In this document: positions 5,841-12,838 of the stretch, piece after piece
How positions within the stretch are numbered: position 1 is the first letter of the stretch
How the letters are laid out: every line of letters starts with the position of its first letter
Assembly: GCA_934167175.1 (NCBI GenBank)
Contig: CAKPKF010000024.1
Location: 1-12,838 of the forward strand
Source of the DNA: an uncultured Clostridia bacterium
GTDB taxonomy: Bacteria > Bacillota > Clostridia > TANB77 > CAG-508
Direction of reading: 5' to 3'
Length of the DNA stretch: 12,838 bases
Notes under the pieces: generated by a model
Databases searched by the model: none
What the model was told of the DNA's origin: nothing
What the model saw: the letters and a program-made list of their open reading frames with translations, nothing else
Position numbers and translations under genes: made by a program

Positions 5841-5903
5841 TTAAGTATATAAGATATGAATCTTTTCTTTCTTTAATATATCCGCCTGCTTTATTACACT
5901 CAT
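5841..5903 (-). CDS. Possible 20-codon leader peptide
   Basis: An ATG at 5903 lies behind GGGGAGTGAGG and downstream of a strong promoter, opening a 20-codon frame (MSVIKQADILKK, then EKIHILYT) that stops at 5841. In the neighbouring frame (5812-5925) the same DNA reads a more protein-like string ending YLNPAPIEIKK, but that frame has only a TTG start inside the promoter region. Either a small peptide is made, or this is a frameshifted remnant of a short gene. Confidence 0.25.
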   Translation of the reverse strand: MSVIKQADILKKEKIHILYT

Positions 5904-5926
5904 TAACCTCACTCCCCTTTGCCAAA

Positions 5927-5956
5927 ATTATACTATAAAAAAAGAATAATTGCCAA
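5927..5956 (-). promoter_or_regulatory. Strong promoter ahead of the DUF998-to-GNAT gene string
   Basis: On the minus strand, TTGGCA (5951-5956), an 18-base spacer and TATAAT (5927-5932) match consensus at 5/6 and 6/6. Transcription would start near 5920 and enter the leader frame, the DUF998 gene and possibly the genes down to 2259. Confidence 0.7.
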
Positions 5957-5972
5957 GTTAATATAAATTTTT

Positions 5973-6011
5973 AAAGAACTTGTGAATTTAAACCACTTTC
6001 ACAAGTTCTTT
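5973..6011. terminator. Terminator after the polysaccharide deacetylase gene
   Basis: A perfect 14-bp stem pairs AAAGAACTTGTGAA (5973-5986) with TTCACAAGTTCTTT (5998-6011) around an 11-base loop. It lies four bases beyond the stop codon of the deacetylase gene. The U-rich part is within the stem in the minus direction and follows it on the plus strand, so it can act both ways. It insulates the promoter at 5927-5956. Confidence 0.75.
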
Positions 6012-6014
6012 ATT

Positions 6015-6893
6015 TTACATTATTAAATCTCCAATATGACCAAATTCATACCCACTATCTCTCAAATATTTTATTACTTCTGGCAATATTTCATATGTTA
6101 ATATTTTATCTCCTGCATCATGCATTAATATAAGTGCAACTTTTTTCTCTCCAACTGTTGCTTTTAATTGTTCCATCATGCTTTCTTTTGTTGGTCTACC
6201 TACTGCATCATTTGTAAGTGCACTCCAGTTCACATGTGCTATATCATTTTGTGCAAGCAACTCTATAGCCTGTGCTTTTACATCTTTGTACACACCTCCT
6301 GATGAGCCTCCTGGAAATCTAAATAGGTGTGATTCATAATTATTATTTAAAGCTTTTCTTATTGCATCTTCAGTTTTATTATATTCATCTAGTACACTTT
6401 CTGGTGATGCATATATACTGCTATACACATGTGAATATCCATGATTAGCTATATAATGTCCTTCATTATATTCTCTTTGTAATAGTTCTGGATATAGCTC
6501 TGCTCTACTACCTAACACAAAAAAAGTTGCCCTAATGTTTTCAGCTTTCAATACATCCAATATTAGGGGAGTAACTGTTTTAGATGGACCATCATCAAAT
6601 GTTAAATATGCTATTTTCTTATCTGATTTATATATATTTTTTATATTTTCTTTTCCTTTTTCTGTCAACTTTTGAACATTAAATATTTCTTGATTTACTT
6701 CATGTTTTTCTTTATTATTACATTTTTCTGTTATCATAGCTTGCTTTTGTTCATATTCTTTTTTCTCTTTTTGTGCTGTTGATGCTTTTAGTGCAAATAA
6801 TATAGCTAACATTATTACAAAAACAGCAATTAACACATATAATATAGTATTCATAATTTTATTCTTTTCTTTAACTGGTTCTATTATCCACAT
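6015..6893 (-). CDS. Membrane-anchored polysaccharide deacetylase (CE4, NodB domain)
   Basis: The 292-residue protein, starting at MWIIEPV, has a membrane anchor at about residues 15-34, a charged spacer of about 60 residues and then a NodB catalytic domain (about 94-285). All CE4 motifs are visible: TFDDGPS (98-104) with the general base and a metal-binding Asp, HGYSH (151-155) with the two metal-binding His, RFPGG (192-196), the Trp-containing VNWSALTND near 223, and LILMHDAG with the catalytic His at about 258. Such enzymes remove acetyl groups from cell-wall sugars outside the cell, often giving lysozyme resistance. A longer frame begins at 6923, but that ATG is about five bases from the predicted transcription start and lacks a Shine-Dalgarno, while GGAGGG precedes the ATG at 6893. 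It appears monocistronic. The exact substrate (GlcNAc or MurNAc) is not decidable. Confidence 0.9.
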   Translation of the reverse strand: MWIIEPVKEKNKIMNTILYVLIAVFVIMLAILFALKASTAQKEKKEYEQKQAMITEKCNNKEKHEVNQEIFNVQKLTEKGKENIKNIYKSDKKIAYLTFDDGPSKTVTPLILDVLKAENIRATFFVLGSRAELYPELLQREYNEGHYIANHGYSHVYSSIYASPESVLDEYNKTEDAIRKALNNNYESHLFRFPGGSSGGVYKDVKAQAIELLAQNDIAHVNWSALTNDAVGRPTKESMMEQLKATVGEKKVALILMHDAGDKILTYEILPEVIKYLRDSGYEFGHIGDLIM

Positions 6894-6934
6894 TATATAT
6901 TTCCCTCCATTAAAATGTGACATTTTTCCTAATT

Positions 6935-6940
6935 ATTATA
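6935..6940 (-). promoter_or_regulatory. -10 element for the deacetylase gene
   Basis: A perfect TATAAT on the minus strand lies 42 bases upstream of the chosen start; the -35 is weak (best TTAAAA at a short 15-base spacing). The predicted transcription start near 6928 supports the downstream ATG at 6893. Confidence 0.5.
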
Positions 6941-7002
6941 CACTATATTTTCTATTTTTAACAGCTTTTTATATTTTTTGTTTATATATTATACCAAAAT
7001 TT

Positions 7003-7031
7003 AAAAGAGATGCTGGTTAAACATCTCTTTT
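7003..7031 (-). terminator. Terminator of the ABC exporter operon
   Basis: A 10-bp perfect stem (AAAAGAGATG at 7003-7012 with CATCTCTTTT at 7022-7031) closes a 9-base loop about 30 bases after the permease stop codon. In the minus direction it ends in TTTT followed by AAATTTT, a plausible intrinsic terminator. Confidence 0.75.
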
Positions 7032-7059
7032 GATTCATATTATATACAAATTAATAATA

Positions 7060-10000
7060 CTATTCTACACTTTTTAGTGATTCTATCATGTCAATTTTCT
7101 TCAAAGAAAAATATGTTATTATATTAACTATTATAGTAAATAGTACTGTTATTAATATAGCATATATATAACTTTCAATATTTACTCTTTTTTGAAACAT
7201 CATTACATCTAATTCACATGTTTCCATTATAAATAGGTTTAAAAAATATCCAGCAAATAATCCTAATCCAATTCCTATAATAGTTAAGAGCACACTTTCT
7301 CTTGATACGTAATTATATACTTCTTTGTCATAGAATCCCAAAACTTTTATAGTAGCAAGTTCTCGTATTCTTTCGCTTATGTTTACATTTGAAAGATTAT
7401 ACAAAACTATAAACGCTAACATTCCTGCTGATATTATTAGTATCCATACTACTAAATTCATATTTTCCATAACTTCTGAGAATATGTCTTTAGTTCCTGA
7501 TGTAAAGCTAACTGCTGAGATATAATCATTTTTCAAAAATTCTTTAGCTAAATTTTTTTCTTGTTCTTCTGTAATATTTTGAGTTTTAGCCAAAACTGTA
7601 TTATATTTTACATTTTCATTATATAAATCCTTATAAAGAGCAGGACTCATATATATGTAATGCATCAAATAATTTTCAGTAATATTGGCCACTTTTACTT
7701 CTTTTTGTATTTTATCATTATTTTCTATTGTTATTGTATCTCCAACCTTTATTTCCAACAACTTAGCTAATTTTTCAGTTATTATTATAGAATCATTTGG
7801 TAGTTCATACTCTGTATTTGTTCTTCTATCTCTTAATTGTATAAATGAATTTAGGTCCGTTGGCTCTTCTGGTATTATTAATTGTATATTTTGATTGTTA
7901 TTATTTTTTACAATTTTTATAGCTTGCATATTAGCTTTTAATATTTCCGTTATATTCTCATTGTTTGATATTTCACTAGCTTGTTTTTCTATCTCTTCTC
8001 TTGGTGCATCACTTTTAAATGATATAGATGATTGATATTTAAAAATTTCTCCATATTGTGATGGAATCATATACGATATGGAATCTCTTAATCCAAAACC
8101 AGCTACTATTAAGCTTGTACAGCCACATATTCCTATAATTGTCATCAAAAATCTTTTTTTATATCTAAAAATATTCCTTACTGTTACTTTTTGAGTGAAT
8201 TTTAATCTTGACCATATAAAAGTAATTCGTTCTAGTAAAACTCTTTTTCCTGCCTTTGGTGATTTAGGTCTCATTAGCACTGCTGGACTTGAATTCAACT
8301 CTTTTGTAGATGAATATATTGTTGCACCGCAGGTACACGCTATTGCTATTCCGAGCCCCATAATTGCATATTTTATATTAAATTCTATTATTAAATCTGG
8401 CATAGAATACATCATTGCATACATTTCAAATATTATTTTTGGTAGGATTCTAAAGCCTATACACATCCCTACTATTCCACCAATGGTAGTCGCAAGTAAG
8501 CTATATATAATATATTTTTTCGCAATTTTAAATTTACTATATCCTAATGCTTTTAATGTCCCTATTTGAGTTCTTTGTTCTTCTACCATTCTTGTCATAG
8601 CTGTTAAACTTATAAGCGAAGCTACCACAAAAAATACAACTGGAAACACTTTTCCAATATTAGCTATTCTATCTGTGTCTTGCATATAACTAACATACCC
8701 TGTATTTGTATCTCTATCTAAAATATACCAATCTGGTCTTTTTATATCATTTACTTTATCTTTTGCTGAATCTATTTCTTTTTCTGCTTTTTCTATTTCA
8801 CTTTCTGCCTTAGTTTTTTCTTCTTGCAACTTGGCTTCATTTTCTTGTATTTCTGTCTTTCCTTTGTTTATTTCTTTTTTAGCTTTTTCTAATTTTGCAA
8901 AAGTTTCTTTTTTACTACTGTTTAATTTATTAGTCTGGGTTTGTAATTCTTTCTTTGCATTTTTTAATACTTGTTCATTTTTAGTTAACTCAGTTTTTGT
9001 ATTTTTTATTTTTGTAATATTTTCGTTTAACAGTGAACTGTTTGAATTAAGTTGATTTAGTTGTTCATTTATATAATTTATATTTTTTTCAATTTCAGTT
9101 AGTTGTGCTTGTAGCACTGCTATTTGTTGCTGAATTTCTACAGTTTGCTCTCCTTTTTGCAATAACTCTATTTGTTTATTTATTTGTTGTTTTTGATTCA
9201 TCAATTTTTCTTTATTGCTTTTTAATGAACTAATTCCTTGATTAATTTCTTTATATTGTTTATTTAGTTCTGTTAATTTATCATCAAAATCACCAATTTG
9301 TTGCTGTGCTTCCTTTTTAGCTTTATTAAATTGATTTTCTTTGCTCTCTAATTCTTTTTTTGCATTATTTAACTTCTTTTGTGCACTTGTAAATTCCGAA
9401 TTTGCCTTTTCTTCATTTTTTTGAATCTCTTTTTCTGATTTTTCCAATTTTGCTTTTGCATCTGAAATTTTATTTTCTGCTTCCTGTATTTTGTCATTTG
9501 CATTTGCTTTTTCTTCATTTAATTTTTCTTCCGCCTCACTTACCTTTTTGTTGGCTTCATCCAAAATCTCATTGTACCTTACTTCTTTTCTAGCTTTTGA
9601 CAAATCTTCTATTTTGTCACTTACTTTTTCAACAATTTCATCATATTTTTTTGAATAACATGTGACATCTTTAGTATCTGATAACGTAATATATGCTTCT
9701 GTATAGAATTCACTATTTATATTGCTTTTTGGAATATATATGCAATAATCAATTTTCCCACTACCTATTTTACTAGTTCCTCTTTCTCTTGAAATGTACA
9801 GTGGTGATATTGCTGTACCAACAATTTTTAACTTTTTATTTTTCACAAATGAATTTCCATCATCGCTTTCTTCAAATTCAATTTCTATAGTATCATTTAA
9901 TTTATGACCTTTGCTTGTTAAAAAAGTAGGTTCCACTATGCATTCATCATCATTTTCTGGCATTCTTCCTTCTTTTAATTTTAACTTGTTTACATTATCA

Positions 10001-10326
10001 TCAATAGCATTAATTTTTACAACAATGTCATTTTCATCTATTTTTATTATAGCATCTTTGCTATATGAAGGACTTACCTCTTTTACGCCATCAACATTTT
10101 TTAGTTCATTTATATCATCTTCTGTTAAACCTAATGTAGATATTACTGTTAAATCCATTACATTTTGATCTTTACAGTATTTATCAATTGTTTTTTTCAT
10201 GTCAGGACTTGCTGCCTTAATTCCAGCAAAGAACCCAACTCCTAATAATACTATTAATAATATAGATATAAATCTTTTGAATGTCTTTTTTATTTCTATA
10301 AAAGTGTCTTTGTTTATCTTTTTCAT
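7060..10326 (-). CDS. FtsX-like ABC exporter permease with large coiled coil
   Basis: The 1088-residue protein starts with a membrane helix at about 18-39 and an extracytoplasmic MacB-type region (about 40-225). A coiled coil of about 300 residues (about 225-530), very rich in Lys, Glu, Gln and Asn, follows. The first FtsX domain has helices near 559-578, 604-628 and 651-671 and the coupling motif EEQRTQIGTLKALGYSKFKI. Another helix (about 726-745), a second outer domain and the second FtsX domain (near 957-978, 1011-1030 and 1050-1074, motif RELATIKVLGFYDKE) complete the protein. This is the type VII (MacB-like) ABC layout, which moves substrates or force across the outer face rather than importing. 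It is preceded by its ATPase gene (14-bp gap) and has a strong GAGGTGA. The substrate is unknown; peptides, lipoproteins or antimicrobials are common. Confidence 0.9.
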   Translation of the reverse strand: MKKINKDTFIEIKKTFKRFISILLIVLLGVGFFAGIKAASPDMKKTIDKYCKDQNVMDLTVISTLGLTEDDINELKNVDGVKEVSPSYSKDAIIKIDENDIVVKINAIDDNVNKLKLKEGRMPENDDECIVEPTFLTSKGHKLNDTIEIEFEESDDGNSFVKNKKLKIVGTAISPLYISRERGTSKIGSGKIDYCIYIPKSNINSEFYTEAYITLSDTKDVTCYSKKYDEIVEKVSDKIEDLSKARKEVRYNEILDEANKKVSEAEEKLNEEKANANDKIQEAENKISDAKAKLEKSEKEIQKNEEKANSEFTSAQKKLNNAKKELESKENQFNKAKKEAQQQIGDFDDKLTELNKQYKEINQGISSLKSNKEKLMNQKQQINKQIELLQKGEQTVEIQQQIAVLQAQLTEIEKNINYINEQLNQLNSNSSLLNENITKIKNTKTELTKNEQVLKNAKKELQTQTNKLNSSKKETFAKLEKAKKEINKGKTEIQENEAKLQEEKTKAESEIEKAEKEIDSAKDKVNDIKRPDWYILDRDTNTGYVSYMQDTDRIANIGKVFPVVFFVVASLISLTAMTRMVEEQRTQIGTLKALGYSKFKIAKKYIIYSLLATTIGGIVGMCIGFRILPKIIFEMYAMMYSMPDLIIEFNIKYAIMGLGIAIACTCGATIYSSTKELNSSPAVLMRPKSPKAGKRVLLERITFIWSRLKFTQKVTVRNIFRYKKRFLMTIIGICGCTSLIVAGFGLRDSISYMIPSQYGEIFKYQSSISFKSDAPREEIEKQASEISNNENITEILKANMQAIKIVKNNNNQNIQLIIPEEPTDLNSFIQLRDRRTNTEYELPNDSIIITEKLAKLLEIKVGDTITIENNDKIQKEVKVANITENYLMHYIYMSPALYKDLYNENVKYNTVLAKTQNITEEQEKNLAKEFLKNDYISAVSFTSGTKDIFSEVMENMNLVVWILIISAGMLAFIVLYNLSNVNISERIRELATIKVLGFYDKEVYNYVSRESVLLTIIGIGLGLFAGYFLNLFIMETCELDVMMFQKRVNIESYIYAILITVLFTIIVNIITYFSLKKIDMIESLKSVE

Positions 10327-10340
10327 AACTCACCTCAACA

Positions 10341-11042
10341 TTACCATTCTATCTGTTCTATTGGCATTGGTGTTTCATTTTCTTCCACTTTTAGTGCTGT
10401 TCCATTTTTAAAATATATTACTTTATCTGCCATTGGCGCTAATGCTGCATTATGTGTTATTATGATAACTGTCATTTTTTCTGTTCTAGCTGTATCTTGT
10501 AATAGTTTTAATATCTGTTTTCCTGTATTATAATCTAATGCTCCTGTTGGTTCATCACATAATAATATTTTTGGATTTTTCGCTATTGCTCTAGCTATTG
10601 AAACACGTTGCTGTTCTCCCCCAGATAATTGAGAAGGAAAATTTTTCATTCTATGTTTTAATCCAACTTTTTCTAGTATTTCTTTTGGATTAAGTGGATT
10701 TTTACATATTTCGGTTGCAAGTTCTACATTTTCTAATGTGGTTAAATTTTGAACTAAATTATAAAACTGAAATACAAATCCAATGTCTTCTCTACGGTAC
10801 TTAGTTAATTCTCTTTGTTTTAATTTACTTATATCTTTATTATCTATAATTACTCTACCAGATGTTACAGTATCCATTCCTCCTAAAATATTAAGTGCTG
10901 TTGTTTTTCCTGCACCACTTGGACCTACAATGACTACTAATTCACCTTTATCTATAGAAAAATTAGTTTTATCTAATGCCTTTATCTTAACTTCTCCCAT
11001 TTTATATTCTTTTACAACATCTCTAAATTCTATATATGACAT
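10341..11042 (-). CDS. ABC transporter ATPase, MacB/LolD type
   Basis: From ATG at 11042 the protein has 233 residues and every ABC motif: Walker A GPSGAGKTT (40-48), Q-loop Gln92 in FVFQFYNLV, signature LSGGEQQR (139-146), Walker B ILLCDEPTGALD (159-170) and switch His197. The short LVQNLTTLENVELA region after the Q-loop and the small size are typical of the LolD/MacB/SalX branch that pairs with FtsX-like permeases. It powers the adjacent permease from the cytoplasm. A frame extending to 11069 exists, but that ATG coincides with the predicted transcription start, while GGGAGG (11049-11054) fits the ATG at 11042. It is the first gene of a two-gene operon. No two-component system is next to it, unlike many bacitracin-type exporters. 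Confidence 0.93.
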   Translation of the reverse strand: MSYIEFRDVVKEYKMGEVKIKALDKTNFSIDKGELVVIVGPSGAGKTTALNILGGMDTVTSGRVIIDNKDISKLKQRELTKYRREDIGFVFQFYNLVQNLTTLENVELATEICKNPLNPKEILEKVGLKHRMKNFPSQLSGGEQQRVSIARAIAKNPKILLCDEPTGALDYNTGKQILKLLQDTARTEKMTVIIITHNAALAPMADKVIYFKNGTALKVEENETPMPIEQIEW

Positions 11043-11074
11043 ACTTTGCCTCCCATATATTAAAATCATAATGT

Positions 11075-11103
11075 ATTATATCATTTTTTTATAAATTTGT
11101 CTT
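11075..11103 (-). promoter_or_regulatory. Promoter of the ABC exporter operon
   Basis: On the minus strand, AAGACA (11098-11103), a 17-base spacer and a perfect TATAAT (11075-11080) give a transcription start near 11068, about 26 bases before the chosen ATPase start. No operator-like inverted repeat is visible around it. Confidence 0.6.
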
Positions 11104-11126
11104 TTAATAATTAAATATTTTAGCAT

Positions 11127-11177
11127 AAAATACCTCTCATTACTAAACTTTTTTGTTTAATAATGAGAGAGTATTTT
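11127..11177 (-). terminator. Long hairpin terminator after the surface protein cassette
   Basis: Arms at 11127-11148 and 11155-11177 pair over about 21 positions with one bulge and one G-U pair (in the minus RNA) around a 6-base loop. The hairpin lies just after the stop of the duplicated C-terminal cassette and before the ABC operon promoter, so it ends transcription of the surface protein locus. Confidence 0.75.
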
Positions 11178-11183
11178 GTATTA

Positions 11184-11459
11184 TTATTGTGGCGGTCTTG
11201 GCGGTGGAGGAGATGTTGGAGATAACTTCCAAATAATTGGTATTTTGCTATAATCTGTTAATTTCTCGCAATTAGCATAACAACCTCTTCCTCCATTTGA
11301 CTCATCTATTCCGATTCTTCCTTCTTCCCATAAACGTATTGAATTTCCTGTTAAATTGCTACATTCAGCAAATGTTCCAAGAAAGCTTTGCACATTTGGG
11401 CAATTTGCAAACAAATCTTGTGAGCCTATCTCTTTTATATTTGTAATTTTATCAAAACT
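11184..11459 (-). pseudogene. Startless second copy of the surface protein C-terminus
   Basis: The frame is open for 91 residues from a stop at 11460-11462 to TAA at 11184, but it has no ATG and no Shine-Dalgarno; the first possible TTG is deep inside (11414). It reproduces the C-terminus of the large gene upstream: DLFANCPN, TFAECSNLTGNSIRLWEEGR, a Gly-rich GGRGCYANCEKLTDY and SKIPIIWK. It ends in its own Pro-rich tail, SPTSPPPPRPP, where the main gene ends VPPPG. Preceding bases also resemble the upstream part of the main gene but contain stops. It looks like a duplicated and decayed tip, or a silent cassette able to recombine into the active gene. The duplication is seen; the silent-cassette role is inference. 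Confidence 0.7.
11227..11422 (-). repeat. Direct repeat, downstream copy of the C-terminal segment
   Basis: This segment aligns by eye, mostly without gaps, with 11529-11724 at an offset of 302 bases. The strongest match is a 22-base identical block at its end (11401-11422 against 11703-11724), covering the codons for LFANC. Confidence 0.75.
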
Positions 11460-11490
11460 TTATTTCTTTAGCAATAGTGACTATCAGTAA

Positions 11491-11504
11491 TTTAGTATAC
11501 TAAA
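11491..11504. repeat. Perfect 14-bp palindrome at the cassette junction
   Basis: TTTAGTATACTAAA is its own reverse complement and lies two bases beyond the stop codon of the large surface protein gene, exactly between it and the duplicated cassette. It could be a weak hairpin, a protein-binding site or a recombination site; A+T-rich DNA makes short palindromes fairly common. Confidence 0.5.
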
Positions 11505-11506
11505 CT

Positions 11507-12838
11507 TTATCCAGGTGGTGGCACAGTTTTCCAATAATTAGGTATTTCTTTATAATCATCTAGTTTTTCACAAGAAGAATAGCAACCGGCTCCTCCGTTG
11601 TTTTCGTCTATTTTCTTTCTTCCTTCCTTCCATAATTGTATTGATTTTCCTGTTAAATTACTACATCCAGAAAATGTTAGTTCAAACTTGTTTGCATTTG
11701 GACAATTTGCAAACAAATCTTGTGGTATAGTTGTTAAACTTGTACAGCTACTAAATGTACAAGTAAACTCCACCATATTTACAAAGCTATTTTTACTTGG
11801 TGATGCTATTTTTTTTAAATTACTACAATAGTAAAATGACATACTATTCAATCCTGTACTTCCCCATTGTTCTACTTCTATTAACGCTTGCTCCATACTA
11901 TCATTACTATATATTTCGGTATATGTCCCTTTTATTGTTATTGTATATTGTTTTGATATACTATATGTATGATTTGCACTATCTAAATTTTCATTAGTTA
12001 TTGTTTGTTCTTCTGTTTCATCTCCCCAATTTACTTTAAAATCATAATTTTCATATTCACTTATTGGTAATTGTATTGTTTTATTATCTTCTGTTACATT
12101 TATTCTTAATTTCATTGATTGCAATTCTGGATTTACTTCATCATCTTCTAATTGTGGTAAATCTATTGTTACTGGTACTGTTACTTCCGCTGTTGTTCCT
12201 TTATACTCTCCCTCTATAACATTACCTATAAATTTGTACTCTCCTTTTTGATATACTTTATATGTTACACATAATGTGTCTGTATCTGTAATTATCTTAT
12301 TTCCATTTGGACATTCTATTTCTATTTCACTGTATTTTTCATTTTCAAAATTGAACTCTTCTGGTTTTACTGCCCTCATCATTATTAAACGTTCATCAAA
12401 TGAAAATTTTCCACCGAATGTAATATCATTTATTAAATCTTCTTTGCTTATTTTTTCTTCTTCATTTTCTATTGAAGCATTTTCTATATTTACCCAGTCA
12501 TCAAATGTTGGATTTTCTATTTCTCCAAACACTTCTGCAAAACCTTCTGGATTCCAATACTTCCATCCATTCAAGTATATTTGCTCTTTTTCTCCTTGTG
12601 TCTTACCTTCTAATATTTTTTCTGCATATGCTTTATAACTTTCTACTCCGCCTATTCTTGGATATATTTCTATTAATCCATCTTCTGATACTGTGTAGTC
12701 TAGTTTCATTTCTCCTTCTACTAATGTTTTTCCATCATTTTTTATTACTTCTATTTCTAAGTTTGATTTTACGAATATTGCATATTTTTTGTCTTTTACT
12801 ATTACTCTGCTTCCTTCTACTATACTGTCTTCGAAGCT
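11507..12838 (-). CDS. BspA-like leucine-rich surface protein, 5' end outside window
   Basis: The frame is open to the window edge, so an ATG at 12709 is internal and only the last ~443 residues are seen. They contain an Asp/Glu-rich region, then a PKD-like beta domain with the pattern FKVNWGDETEEQ and ANHTYSISKQYTITIKG. A BspA/DUF285-type leucine-rich region follows, with Cys-centred repeats: SFYYCSNLKKI, TFSSCTSLTTIPQDLFANCP, TFSGCSNLTGKSIQLW and CYSSCEKLDDYKEIPNYW. The end is Pro-rich (VPPPG), without LPXTG motif or terminal membrane helix, so any anchor must be N-terminal. Such proteins are exported and mediate adhesion or host contact in gut and oral bacteria. A startless second copy of the C-terminal tip follows directly downstream. 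Family assignment is by motif; the length and signal peptide cannot be seen. Confidence 0.8.
   Translation of the reverse strand, partial: SFEDSIVEGSRVIVKDKKYAIFVKSNLEIEVIKNDGKTLVEGEMKLDYTVSEDGLIEIYPRIGGVESYKAYAEKILEGKTQGEKEQIYLNGWKYWNPEGFAEVFGEIENPTFDDWVNIENASIENEEEKISKEDLINDITFGGKFSFDERLIMMRAVKPEEFNFENEKYSEIEIECPNGNKIITDTDTLCVTYKVYQKGEYKFIGNVIEGEYKGTTAEVTVPVTIDLPQLEDDEVNPELQSMKLRINVTEDNKTIQLPISEYENYDFKVNWGDETEEQTITNENLDSANHTYSISKQYTITIKGTYTEIYSNDSMEQALIEVEQWGSTGLNSMSFYYCSNLKKIASPSKNSFVNMVEFTCTFSSCTSLTTIPQDLFANCPNANKFELTFSGCSNLTGKSIQLWKEGRKKIDENNGGAGCYSSCEKLDDYKEIPNYWKTVPPPG
11529..11724 (-). repeat. Direct repeat, copy inside the active surface protein gene
   Basis: This is the partner of 11227-11422, coding for the last leucine-rich units and the GGAGCYSSCEKLDDY segment. 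The two copies keep the reading frame relative to each other, so recombination between them would swap the C-terminal tail cleanly. Confidence 0.75.

Noticed and set aside
6894..6923. Ten-residue N-terminal extension of the deacetylase
   Set aside because: The upstream ATG is about five bases from the predicted transcription start and lacks a Shine-Dalgarno; the ATG at 6893 has GGAGGG.
8195..8569. Plus-strand ORF of 124 codons
   Set aside because: It lies fully inside the permease gene in antisense, mirrors its membrane helices, and has no promoter or Shine-Dalgarno.
1..12838. CRISPR array, tRNA, rRNA, insertion sequence or prophage
   Set aside because: No regularly spaced repeats, cloverleaf sequences, transposase motifs or phage genes were seen; the HTH remnant is the only possible mobile-element trace.

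Overview
The window is strongly A+T-rich, and every confident gene lies on the minus strand. Strong Shine-Dalgarno (SD) sequences, sigma-A-type promoters, the standard bacterial code (Trp read from TGG, TGA not read through), a BspA-like surface protein, an FtsX-type exporter and a DUF998 membrane protein together suggest a low-GC Firmicute, probably a gut Clostridia lineage. The species cannot be named. No phage, insertion sequence, CRISPR array, tRNA or rRNA was seen.

Left part (1-2260): a membrane-anchored protein of unknown function (168-860) has its own promoter and terminator. Next to it is a one-base-overlapping pair of small hypothetical genes (938-1539). The next 720 bp hold no long gene but are structured. 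They contain a 25-residue hydrophobic peptide with a strong SD (1814-1891, minus), a near-consensus plus-strand promoter (1539-1567) firing towards it, and a hairpin shared by both directions (1739-1778). This layout resembles a convergent type I toxin-antitoxin module. A broken helix-turn-helix gene (about 2046-2220, plus) follows.

Middle part (2259-5956): a leftward gene string running DUF998 membrane protein, two-TM protein, DUF402 phosphohydrolase, radical SAM protein with a B12-binding-like N-terminus, and GNAT acetyltransferase. The DUF402 and radical SAM genes overlap by 11 bp, so they are probably translationally coupled. The pair recalls Fom3/FomD of fosfomycin biosynthesis, where a cobalamin radical SAM methylase acts on a CMP-linked substrate and a DUF402 enzyme removes the CMP. 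No other phosphonate gene is visible, so the substrate is unknown. A strong promoter (5927-5956) precedes the string.

Right part (5973-12838): a membrane-anchored CE4 polysaccharide deacetylase has its own promoter and terminator. It is followed by a two-gene ABC exporter operon, with an ATPase and then a 1088-residue FtsX-like permease carrying a coiled coil of about 300 residues. The window ends inside a large BspA-like surface protein gene, of which only the C-terminal ~443 residues are visible. Directly after its stop codon lies a startless second copy of its C-terminal segment, separated by a perfect 14-bp palindrome.

The most notable signals are the toxin-antitoxin-like module, the DUF402/radical SAM pair and the duplicated C-terminal cassette. 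All functional statements come from reading the sequence; no database search was run.
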